Shown: positions 10,001-17,316 of the stretch, one piece after another
How positions within the stretch are numbered: position 1 is the first letter of the stretch
How the letters are laid out: the number at the start of each line of letters is the position of its first letter
DNA from: Rhodocyclales bacterium
Lineage (GTDB): Bacteria > Pseudomonadota > Gammaproteobacteria > Burkholderiales > Rhodocyclaceae
Direction of reading: 5' to 3'
NCBI GenBank assembly: GCA_016235025.1
Contig: JACRMV010000001.1
Coordinates: 62,001 to 126,000, forward strand
Length of the DNA stretch: 64,000 bases
Notes under the pieces: generated by a model
Database searches by the model: none
The model's input: the letters and a program-made list of their open reading frames with translations, nothing else
What the model was told of the DNA's origin: nothing
Translations under genes and position numbers: made by a program

Positions 10001-10259
10001 GCAGTGGCAGGTAGCCGTACATATAAACCGGCACATTCGCGGCGTTCGGGTTGGCTTCACGAAAGCGCAAGGCATAGCCGAGGAGTGCTTCACGCGCCTG
10101 CGTTAGTGCCGCATCCGTCTGCCGTTGGCGATAGGCTTGCATGAATTCAGGAGACAGGCTGGAAACCAGAAACGCCAGCGCGCCCATGACCAGCAAGGCG
10201 ATCAGGCTGATCAGCACGAAGCCGCGCTGGGCTGTCCGTTGTGCCTGGGGGCTGCTCAA
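7005..10259 (-). CDS. Giant prepilin-headed adhesin-like protein with lectin and tail-fibre-like repeats
   Basis: A 1084-residue protein starting at a TTG. A class III leader ends QRG/FVLISLIALLVMG, but mature position 5 is Ser instead of Glu, as in tip-type minor pseudopilins. Region ~50-490 shares the EALLGYA..YLPLPD..PWRMLG pattern with the neighbouring prepilin and is rich in Cys and Thr. About 500-620 resembles an L-type lectin/ConA-like fold (TFAAIDGD, CGG, LGYSGN, KIGIEFDT). A Pro-rich linker follows (~690-720). Then come two ~90-residue repeats with the pattern LSGL.TID..L.AGD.VL.TAQ...NGVY.A....WTR, familiar from phage tail fibres. The C-terminus is Cys-rich. It is probably a pilus-tip adhesin exported by the adjacent MSHA-type machinery. 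Confidence 0.8.
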   Translation of the reverse strand: MSSPQAQRTAQRGFVLISLIALLVMGALAFLVSSLSPEFMQAYRQRQTDAALTQAREALLGYALRFREANPNAANVPVYMYGYLPLPDLGTSRNNNVSCTSEGCDAANFAGNAPNVTVIGRFPWRMLGTGALRDSAGECLWYIVSGSHQRIQQTTPMNWDVPGQLDVVIANSTVAMQNTLASAHDRPVAIIFSPGPPLAGQDRSTSATDTVTECGGNYDAKNYLDPATAAALGGVTHYFAGSANNASGDTSATAKSLSIQGTILRKNDNTLWAGSCPPGATCDIAANDKGLTLTSDMLFSALRKSSLFRLDINSMLDRMTSCLRDAGVVASAHPLASSTCYDDSQDPRNYFSSYQDQLFVAPCVGNCAATIDGATPATTCPAVLLFASQRNNGSQTRLTAADKANPLNYLEAPNANSFTTGGTAYSGVSTFSRVTTPASVYQDIIRCIPSSASLVSVQSATLSSLGLGQLSNYNAATRTLTLGSLNVVTSAVGASNAAALFGCSWTPETHATGSGLRSYFMFNITNTGFPGPGFTFAAIDGDRNTASVCGGASQHLGYSGNNGNTPIVAAPKIGIEFDTQRDYRNQPPFLPAGFNPSRASSSSTLNTLANGRADPNYTGGHIAAVYWGSAAPISTGYACSTGCRAPSVCDTVDNICKLPAEEDDNVHGQLPVPPAVRPAPTNPAPPAPLASPPPYPPPGVTKLDPNLSGTPTNQNIHVRVEIERTGYAGRDDNSRLVKVVATTPITLSGLQTIDSIALQAGDTVLLTAQADARTNGVYLAAAATWTRDASADDGIDLPPGTSWFIKAGAINGGSLWRLQNPDLPVIGFDALTIQRVRLPVRAVATSNIPLSGLPTIDGVVLAAGDRVLVTAQTAAAQNGVYVAGSGSWTRAAPENTAPGMKDGATWFVSAGSLAGSYWRLDGDAVPDGSNISIAPVTANDLYSATVQTQVWMLADSATSANRIARMKTTTRAMAQLDPVVRYGQCSGSCPASNPAGQYCGGTETDGNRYCHTGQQPDLYDRQKLYDEKGNACSSGAACSGGQFCGIDNFCYKPALRTLRLGFTNSQGNRDQVISITNFSTTWLP

Positions 10260-10273
10260 TGGAGTGCGTCCGT

Positions 10274-10729
10274 TTAACGCCTGGGCGGCGTTTTCACTAC
10301 GCCGCCACCAAGCCGGTCATTGCGTTCGCCGGTGGCGCGATTGATGGCTTCGCCGACCTTGAGTTGCGTGGGCGATTCTTCACCTGGCGCAAGCTGTGCG
10401 TGGCCAGGGTTTTTGGGTGAGAGCCTGACGTCGACGCCGGTGCGTGTGCTGTCATGTTCGGTCTGGGGATGGCCATTGATCCAGACGGTGGATTTGCCGC
10501 TGGAGCGTTGCACCACGCCGTCGAGACTCATGGTGGCGCCTTCGAGTGACCGGGTTTCGCGAATGTTGGAGAGGCGCTGGCGTTCCAGGAGGATGCGCTT
10601 TTCCGGGGTGAAGAAAAGGCGGCCGATGGCCGAGGCGGGGGCCGGGGGTGCTGCCACCTCGGCCGCTTTTGCCGGCAGGCTGAGCGCGGCGAGGAGAATC
10701 CATGCCCACGATGGCGCGCTGGATTTCAT
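10274..10729 (-). CDS. MshK-like pilus biogenesis protein
   Basis: Start at the ATG at 10729, which overlaps the mshJ stop as ATGA and follows a strong AAGGAGG site. The 151-residue product has a signal peptide (WAWILLAALSLPAKAA) and a middle region (EKRILLERQRL..., STVWINGHPQTE) typical of short periplasmic MshK/PilP-like proteins. Such proteins link the inner-membrane MshI-MshJ platform to the MshL secretin. Family assignment rests on position and size more than on motifs. Confidence 0.65.
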   Translation of the reverse strand: MKSSAPSWAWILLAALSLPAKAAEVAAPPAPASAIGRLFFTPEKRILLERQRLSNIRETRSLEGATMSLDGVVQRSSGKSTVWINGHPQTEHDSTRTGVDVRLSPKNPGHAQLAPGEESPTQLKVGEAINRATGERNDRLGGGVVKTPPRR

Positions 10730-11334
10730 TTGTCCTCCTTCACTGTGATCCATTCGAGGGTGCATTCGGATGTCAGCAGGCCTCTGGCGGGGCGCTCGGC
10801 GGTATTGGGGCTGCTCCGGTCGATGCGGCAGGAACGAATCTGGATCAGGGACGGGGCCGTTTGACGCAGGTCATCGATAACACCCAGAAGGTCACCTTCA
10901 TGCAGCAAGTGCATGGAGAAATGCATCTGGCTGGCCATCAGCTGATAGCCATTAGCCGTACCGGAGGGAAGAATATCTGCGGTGACTGGGCGCTGGGCTG
11001 CAAAATCATAGTCAAGCTGGTAAATCCGGCGTGCGGTTTTGATGCGTCCCAGGGTTTCGATCCAGTCCAGACGCTGTTCGGGGCCGATGATGCCCCGTGT
11101 GGTGAGAATCTGGAAGCGGTTGATCATTTCACGTAACTGCTGTTCCTCGCTGCGTGCGCGGGCGAGGGTATTCTCGGCGCCCTGTTGCGCTGCCAGTGCT
11201 GCTTGATGAGCGGCTTCCGTCCTTTTTTTGATCGTGCCGGCGCCCCACACAAGGATGCCGGCAACCAGGAGGCAGCCGGTGAAAAGCATGAGTGCGCCTT
11301 GCAGGTACTTGAAATCCTTGACGTCGAGTTTCAT
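10726..11334 (-). CDS. mshJ: MshJ-like (PilO-type) pilus assembly protein
   Basis: With the ATG at 11334 (after the mshI stop) the protein has 202 residues. One N-terminal membrane helix (GALMLFTGCLLVAGILVWGAG) is followed by a heptad-rich helix and a small periplasmic domain. This is the PilO/GspM-like layout. MshJ is thought to pair with the MshI C-terminal part in the inner-membrane alignment complex. It overlaps mshK by four bases. Confidence 0.75.
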   Translation of the reverse strand: MKLDVKDFKYLQGALMLFTGCLLVAGILVWGAGTIKKRTEAAHQAALAAQQGAENTLARARSEEQQLREMINRFQILTTRGIIGPEQRLDWIETLGRIKTARRIYQLDYDFAAQRPVTADILPSGTANGYQLMASQMHFSMHLLHEGDLLGVIDDLRQTAPSLIQIRSCRIDRSSPNTAERPARGLLTSECTLEWITVKEDK

Positions 11335-11341
11335 GGCGGCC

Positions 11342-12880
11342 TCACAGGGGGCGGGCAATCAGGAGTGAAAACTTCGGCGCGACGTCATTGTGGCTGTCGC
11401 TGGCCTCGCCGTGGCTTTTGAGCGGCTTGCCGGATTCGACGTCAAACGGCATGGCGAGGATCTGCACGGTGGTCTGCGGATTTTTCAGTCGCTCGACAAA
11501 ACTGTCGATGATCTCTTTCTGGGCGCGCAGGTCGGCGCCAAGGCCGGGCGGGAGTTGGGCCTGGATTTCCAGTGCGGTCCAGGCGCCGCCGGGGGCCGCA
11601 GACGGCGTCTCGCCAGCGCCGGGTTTTCCGGGCGCATCGAGGTGCGACGCAATTTTCCATTCGAGATGGGTCAGTTCAACTTTCGGAGTTTGGTTCAGAG
11701 CCTGTGAGAGATGCGCCAGCAAAGGCTCCATATCCGGACTGCGGTTTTGCAGTTCATTGAGACGGCCCATCAGGGCGAACAGGCCGGCAGGCGTGGCTTT
11801 GACCTTTGGCAGGCTGTCCAGCAGCGCGTCATAGTGTTGCTGGGCAAGCTGCGTGCGGGTTTCGGCTTCGGCAATATCCTGGCGCAGCCCTTGAATGGCG
11901 ATTCCGGTTTTGGCAGCGAACAGCAAGCCGCTGGCAAGGATGATCCAGGCGCTGGCAGTCAGCGCAAAGCGCAGTTGCCAGAGGCGATAGAAGCGTCGGT
12001 CGGGAGAACGGGCGAATTGCAGTCGGGGAGGTTTCGCAGCCAGATGATGGCTGAGCAATTCATCGGCCGTTTCGGCGTCAGGTAACATCTTGAATCCATC
12101 GTTGCGCGCTGTGGCCGCGAGATCAATGAAGTCAACCGTTAGTGCGTCATGAGTGCGGCAATGCTGCCGTATCACGGGATGATGCACGGCGCTGGCCAGC
12201 ACCATGACACGGACGGCCGTGTCGCGCTGGATCTGGCGCTGGCCAACCAGATACTGATAGGTGTTGGCTGCTTCATTGCCGATCGCTCGTGCAATTTCGT
12301 TCTGGCTGCGGGTGGCCAGGGGTGTCAGGCGCGAGAAACGCATCTTCCCCGCATTGAAGAATGTTTGCCGGACGCCACCGGAGGTCAGGGTGATCAGCAG
12401 TGTCGGTTCCGCACTGCCGATCCAGCGTGGGGCGCATCCCGCTAGTACCAGGGGGACCGACCAGATTCCGGCAAGCCGGGCCTCGGTCTGGTGCAGGATA
12501 TTGAGCCAGGGAGCAAACGCTTCGGCGCGGGTGAGAGCGCAAAACAGCATCTTTTCATCGCGGCGCCCCTCGGTGGCGCGACCGAGTGAGAGCGCGACGG
12601 CTAGCGGTGTGCCGTAGAAATACTGGCTCAGCCGACGCTTGATGACCGCGCTGCGATCCCTGCCCTGGAGCCAGGGAATGTCTTCACGCTGGAAGCCTTC
12701 CTCGGTTACGTCGGCCAGCAGGTAGAACAGGCTGCCACGATGATTTCCAATCCAGTTTGCAAAGGCTTCAAGCCCGGCGGAATCCGGCAGGAACTCGGCT
12801 TCCAGTTTGACATGGCCGGTTTTCCAGGAATGAATCCTGAGCTGGTTGCCATTGAAGAAAAGAATGTACTTTTGTGCCAT
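11342..12880 (-). CDS. mshI: MshI-like PilM/PilN-type pilus assembly protein
   Basis: The 512 residues combine an N-terminal cytoplasmic PilM-like actin-fold region (~1-290), one membrane helix (~305-330, FALTASAWIILASGLLFAAKTG) and a periplasmic coiled-coil plus PilN-like domain. The order matches fused PilM-PilN proteins of MSHA systems. It joins the ATPase side to MshJ/MshK. It overlaps the mshG stop by one base (TGATG). Confidence 0.8.
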   Translation of the reverse strand: MAQKYILFFNGNQLRIHSWKTGHVKLEAEFLPDSAGLEAFANWIGNHRGSLFYLLADVTEEGFQREDIPWLQGRDRSAVIKRRLSQYFYGTPLAVALSLGRATEGRRDEKMLFCALTRAEAFAPWLNILHQTEARLAGIWSVPLVLAGCAPRWIGSAEPTLLITLTSGGVRQTFFNAGKMRFSRLTPLATRSQNEIARAIGNEAANTYQYLVGQRQIQRDTAVRVMVLASAVHHPVIRQHCRTHDALTVDFIDLAATARNDGFKMLPDAETADELLSHHLAAKPPRLQFARSPDRRFYRLWQLRFALTASAWIILASGLLFAAKTGIAIQGLRQDIAEAETRTQLAQQHYDALLDSLPKVKATPAGLFALMGRLNELQNRSPDMEPLLAHLSQALNQTPKVELTHLEWKIASHLDAPGKPGAGETPSAAPGGAWTALEIQAQLPPGLGADLRAQKEIIDSFVERLKNPQTTVQILAMPFDVESGKPLKSHGEASDSHNDVAPKFSLLIARPL

Positions 12881-14082
12881 CAGGTTTTCATCTTGGTGAT
12901 GATGTCGTAGATCGGGCCAAGTACGGCCAGCATGATCCAGCCGAGAATCAGGCCGATGATGATGGTCATCACCGGTTCGATCATGGCCTGCACTTTTTCG
13001 ATCGACTCGCGCACGTCGCGGTTGTAGAAGTAGCTGACATTGCCTAATGCGGTATCGAGCGCCCCGGTATTTTCGCCAACGCGCAGCATGCGCAGCACGA
13101 GCGGCGGGAAGAGTCCGGCATTCTGGAACGCCACGGTGACATTCTGCCCTTCGGCAATCAACTCGCCGACCTCTTCCAGGCCGCGCCGGATGACGAGGTT
13201 GCCGACGATGCCTTCGGTAGTCTTGATCGAGTCAAGAATGGTGATGCCGGAGGAATACATCATGGCGAAGACGGAGGCGAAACGGGAGAGGATGATTTTC
13301 TTCAGGATCGGCCCGATCCAGGGCAGGCGCAGCTTGATGTCATCAAAACGGTAGCGCGCCGCAGGATTGTGCTGCACCAGGAAGGCAATGCCTGCGGCCG
13401 CAATGAGCGGCAGCCCCAGCACGACATACCAATAGCTCACGAAAAATTCCGAGGTGGCAATCAGTATTTTTGTCTGTAGTGGTAGTTCCTGTCCCATGTT
13501 GCGTATGAAGCTGGCCATCTTGGGAACAAGGTACATCATCATGAACAGGGTAACGGCGACTACGACGGTGCCGAGGAAGGCCGGATACATGATGAGTTTT
13601 TTGGTATGGGCTGCGAGTTCGTCCTGCCACTTGAGCGATTCGAGCAGGTTATGCAGTACCTGCGGCAGTGTGCCGCTTTCTTCGCCGGAGCGGATCAGGC
13701 TGACCATGACTTCATCGAATGTCTTTGGATGCTTGGCCAGCGCCTGGGAGAGCGTTTGCCCGCCTTCGATGCTTTCCACCATGTCGGCGATGATTTCGCG
13801 GAAGCGCGGATTTTCCAGGCTGTCGCGCAGATCCGCGAGACTTTCGACCAGCGGTACGCCGGCACGGGCAAGCTGTTCGAGATGAAAGCAGAAGGCGATC
13901 AATTCGGGGCGGCTGATTTTGGCCTGGCCCAGCAGGCTGCCTTGCTTGATCGGGGCGCCATTGACGAAGTCAAGCTCCATTCGTTTCAGGCGCATTTCGA
14001 GGTCGATCAGGTTGATTGCTTCGAGTCGCCCCAGCGTCATGCGGCCGCCCTGATCAATCGCTTTGTAGGTATAAAGCGCCAT
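12880..14082 (-). CDS. mshG: MshG / GspF-PilC family inner-membrane platform protein
   Basis: This 400-residue T2SF-domain protein has the usual two repeats. Each has a cytoplasmic four-helix bundle (FCFHLEQLARAGVPLVESL near 65; FASVFAMMYSSGITILDSI near 270) and nearby membrane helices, with a final helix MTIIIGLILGWIMLAVLGPIYD. It couples the MshE ATPase to pilus extension or retraction. It follows mshE by 18 bases. Confidence 0.93.
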   Translation of the reverse strand: MALYTYKAIDQGGRMTLGRLEAINLIDLEMRLKRMELDFVNGAPIKQGSLLGQAKISRPELIAFCFHLEQLARAGVPLVESLADLRDSLENPRFREIIADMVESIEGGQTLSQALAKHPKTFDEVMVSLIRSGEESGTLPQVLHNLLESLKWQDELAAHTKKLIMYPAFLGTVVVAVTLFMMMYLVPKMASFIRNMGQELPLQTKILIATSEFFVSYWYVVLGLPLIAAAGIAFLVQHNPAARYRFDDIKLRLPWIGPILKKIILSRFASVFAMMYSSGITILDSIKTTEGIVGNLVIRRGLEEVGELIAEGQNVTVAFQNAGLFPPLVLRMLRVGENTGALDTALGNVSYFYNRDVRESIEKVQAMIEPVMTIIIGLILGWIMLAVLGPIYDIITKMKT

Positions 14083-14100
14083 GATTGTGGAAGAGGATGC

Positions 14101-15816
14101 TTACATCCGCTCCGTCAGGTCGACTACGCGGCCGATCTCTTCAATCGAGGTGGAGCCGTCGCGTACACGTCGCAGGCCGTCTTCGGCGAGGGGGCGGAAC
14201 CCTTTTTCCAGCGCAGCAGTCTTGATCTCGCGCAGCGCGGCGCGGCGACCGATGAGGTCGTCGAGGTCGGCATCCAGGCGCAGCAGTTCCATGATGGCGA
14301 GTCGACCGCGATAGCCCTGGTACTCGCAGTGGTCGCAACCCGCAGCGTGGTAAAGGATGGGCGCCGGCTGGCCTTTACTGACCCCCAGCAGTTTGCGTTC
14401 ATGGGCTTCGGCAGGGTAGGGCTTGCGGCAGTGCGTGCACAGGCGGCGCACCAGGCGCTGGGCGACGATGCCGATGATGTTGCCGGCCATGATGTCCGGC
14501 AGCACGCCGATGTCGAGCAGGCGCGGAATGGCGCCGAGAGCCGAGCTGGTGTGCAGCGTGGAATACACCTGATGGCCGGTCATGGCGGCACGAAAGGCCA
14601 TTTCGGCTGTGTCGGCATCGCGGATTTCGCCGACCAGGATGACATCCGGGTCCTGGCGCATCATCGAGCGGATGCCGTTGGCAAAGTCAAGTTTGGCTGA
14701 TTCGGCAACCGAGGTCTGCCGGATCATCGCCATCGGGTATTCCACCGGGTCTTCGAGGGTCATGATGTTCACGCCCTCTTCGTTGATGTGATTGAGCACC
14801 GAGTAGAGCGTGGTGGTCTTGCCGCTGCCGGTGGGGCCGGTAACGAGGATGATGCCTTCGGGCCGCGCCACCATCAGCTTGAGTAAACCCAGCTGCTGTT
14901 CGTCAAGCCCCAGCCCATCCAGCGGCACGATGCCTTTTTGCCGGTCGAGGATGCGCAGTACGATGTTCTCGCCGTGGATGGTGGGTTGCGCGGCGACACG
15001 AAAATCGATTTCGTTGCCGCTGATGTTGAGTGAAATACGGCCATCCTGCGGGGCACGGGTCTCGGCGATATTCATGCCGCTCATGACCTTGATGCGCACA
15101 GCCATGGCTGCCCAGTAGGATTTGTGCAGGGCCCGTATCTGGCGCAGCATGCCGTCGACACGGTAACGGATGCGCAGGAAATTTGCTTCCGGTTCAAAGT
15201 GGACATCGGAGGCGCTGCGTTTGACGGCGTCAGTCAGCAGTGCATTGATCAGGCGCACTACCGGTTGGCTGTATTCGTCAAGGGAGGCGGACAGGCTGCG
15301 GTAGTCGATTTCACCGGTTTCGATTTCATGCAGGATGCCGTCGATCGAAAGTTCATGCCCGTAGTACTGGTCGATGGCACGGGCAATCTCGGATTCGCCG
15401 GCGAGCAGGGTTTCGATCTGCAGGTCGGTATGGATCAGCGCCCGCAGCTTGTCAAGGGCGACGACATCGTTGGGGTCGGCGATGGCGATCTTGAGTTGCT
15501 GCGTGCTGCGCGAATAGCTCAGGGCCAGGAGCATGTGGCGTTTTGCCAGTTCGCGCGGCACCAATTTCAAGGCTTCTGGGTCGACGATGGAGTTGGCTAG
15601 GTCAATCGAATTCTGGCCCAATGATTCGCCCAGGGCGTCACGCAGTGTGGCTTCGGAGACGAACCCCAGCGATACCAGCAACTTGCCGACCGGCTGGTTG
15701 GACGTCATTTGCTCCAGCAGGGCAATACGCAGCTGATCTTCGCTGATGATGCCTTGCGCGATCAGTATTTGCCCAATGGGACGCCGCTGGGCGGGGGGAG
15801 TGGCTATCGAGTTCAT
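14101..15816 (-). CDS. mshE: MshE-type pilus assembly ATPase
   Basis: A 571-residue GspE/PilB-family ATPase. The N-terminus (~8-65) has two 24-residue-type motifs (IGQILIAQGIISEDQLRIAL; VGKLLVSLGFVSEATLRDAL) matching the MshEN fold, which binds cyclic di-GMP in known MshE proteins. The Arg-Leu-Gly that opens the motif is Pro-Ile-Gly here. Walker A GPTGSGKT is at 327-334. The Asp box, Walker B (VILVGEIRD) and His box are present, as is a CxxC...CxxC zinc motif (CTHC, CDHC). It powers pilus extension through MshG. Confidence 0.93.
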   Translation of the reverse strand: MNSIATPPAQRRPIGQILIAQGIISEDQLRIALLEQMTSNQPVGKLLVSLGFVSEATLRDALGESLGQNSIDLANSIVDPEALKLVPRELAKRHMLLALSYSRSTQQLKIAIADPNDVVALDKLRALIHTDLQIETLLAGESEIARAIDQYYGHELSIDGILHEIETGEIDYRSLSASLDEYSQPVVRLINALLTDAVKRSASDVHFEPEANFLRIRYRVDGMLRQIRALHKSYWAAMAVRIKVMSGMNIAETRAPQDGRISLNISGNEIDFRVAAQPTIHGENIVLRILDRQKGIVPLDGLGLDEQQLGLLKLMVARPEGIILVTGPTGSGKTTTLYSVLNHINEEGVNIMTLEDPVEYPMAMIRQTSVAESAKLDFANGIRSMMRQDPDVILVGEIRDADTAEMAFRAAMTGHQVYSTLHTSSALGAIPRLLDIGVLPDIMAGNIIGIVAQRLVRRLCTHCRKPYPAEAHERKLLGVSKGQPAPILYHAAGCDHCEYQGYRGRLAIMELLRLDADLDDLIGRRAALREIKTAALEKGFRPLAEDGLRRVRDGSTSIEEIGRVVDLTERM

Positions 15817-15909
15817 ACGGCCATCATTATGCTGTATCCGTGACTGTCGGCAAACCCTGCTGCTGTGTGCCGAAGGGCGCCGAAATGCGCTGGCGTGCCG
15901 GCAATGCGA

Positions 15910-17316
15910 TCAAGGCTGCAATGCGCGCAGGCGGGCTGCGGCCTGCGACTTGTCGAAGCTGGCCGGCCGCGTATTCGCGGCGGCGATAGCCTGGCCGTAG
16001 TACTGGATGGCAAGCCGGGTCTGATGCAGATGTTCGAGGCTGATCGCGAGGTTGTAGAGGATGTCCGGGTTGTCGGGTTCCGTATTCCAGGCGCGAAAGT
16101 ACGCAGACTGCGCTTCGCCCCAGCGTTTCTGCCGGGCGTAGAGGTTGCCCAGGGCAAAATGCGGTGCGGCCAGTTCCGGCTGTTCTGCCGCCAGCGTTTT
16201 GAGGCGGGTTTCAGCGGCTACCGGATCAGCCTGTCCCCTGATGTTGATCAGTGCGGCCTGGGCTGCCGGGTCCTGCGGGTTGGCCTCCAGCACCTGTTGA
16301 TAGAGCCATTCGGCCTGCTCCGCTTGTCCTTGGCTCAATGCCACGGCGGCAAGGCCGTGGAGCGCGTCGGTGTTACGGGGGTCGGATTTGAGCGCGCGTT
16401 CGTATTCAATGCGGGCAACGGCGAGGTCGCCACGATTGAACGCATCGAAGCCACGCATCAGGGACGGGTCGACGCGTAGCGGTGCACGTGTCAGGCGGAC
16501 GGTTTCGTCACGGCTATCGGGGCTGGCGAGTTCGGCGTTGTGCCGCCGCCGGGTTTTCGTGGCAATGCTGTTTTGGCCGTCCTCCTTATCCTCTTGACGG
16601 TCATCCGCGCTGCTGGCGTAGGCGGGCCGGATTGCCTTGGCAGCTTGGGTCGAAGGCGCCGCCAGCACTGCGCTTGGTGGCGTCACGGCGGGCACGGGGA
16701 GACTGGGTGGCTGAGGTGGCGGTGCGTTCGTGCCGAGGACGGCGGGATGGGCCGCAAGTCCTGATTGTGGCTGTAGCTGCCACCAGAAATAGCCGCCGAT
16801 GGCGATGAGGGCCAGCAGGGTTCCGCCGCCTGCAGCCAGGGCAAAGTTTTTTCGGGGAGCAGGTACGGGCTGCTTTGCAGTAAAAACATTTTGCACCGTT
16901 GCTTGATCCTGCTTGGCGGCGGGTCGTGGCGGAGCGGCAGCAGGGTCTTTCGCAGTCTGGCCCTGTGCCGCAGGTGCTGGTGCGTCACGAACAACGGGCG
17001 ATGTCCGGGTTGTCCTCCGGGCGGCCTGCTGCCGGGCAGCAGCGAGGAAGTCGGCGTCGAGCTGTTCCAGGTGCGCAGACAGGTCGGGCAATGCGCTGGC
17101 GGCAACTGGCGTGTGTTCTGGTGCATCGTGAATCGGAAGTTCAGGGGCGGGTTTGGCGGCGGCAGGTTCTGCTTCGGCCATGGGCTGGGTGGACAAGGGT
17201 TCCAGCATGAGGCCGCTTGCCTCTTTAGGTTCTTCTGCAGCCACGCTGATCCCGGGTGCGGCGCCTTGCCGCTTGGCCAGTTCAGCTTTCTTGAGCGCAT
17301 CCATGAGCAGACTCAT
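15910..17316 (-). CDS. mshN: MshN-like TPR protein
   Basis: A 468-residue protein with a cytoplasmic Pro/Ala-rich N-terminus, one membrane helix (~158-180) and a periplasmic C-terminal half (~290-450) of TPR repeats (FDAFNRGDLAVARIEYERAL, DALHGLAAVALSQGQAEQAE). Position between mshL and mshE matches MshN of Vibrio and Shewanella. It overlaps mshL as ATGA. The 93-base gap to mshE shows no clear signal. Confidence 0.82.
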   Translation of the reverse strand: MSLLMDALKKAELAKRQGAAPGISVAAEEPKEASGLMLEPLSTQPMAEAEPAAAKPAPELPIHDAPEHTPVAASALPDLSAHLEQLDADFLAAARQQAARRTTRTSPVVRDAPAPAAQGQTAKDPAAAPPRPAAKQDQATVQNVFTAKQPVPAPRKNFALAAGGGTLLALIAIGGYFWWQLQPQSGLAAHPAVLGTNAPPPQPPSLPVPAVTPPSAVLAAPSTQAAKAIRPAYASSADDRQEDKEDGQNSIATKTRRRHNAELASPDSRDETVRLTRAPLRVDPSLMRGFDAFNRGDLAVARIEYERALKSDPRNTDALHGLAAVALSQGQAEQAEWLYQQVLEANPQDPAAQAALINIRGQADPVAAETRLKTLAAEQPELAAPHFALGNLYARQKRWGEAQSAYFRAWNTEPDNPDILYNLAISLEHLHQTRLAIQYYGQAIAAANTRPASFDKSQAAARLRALQP

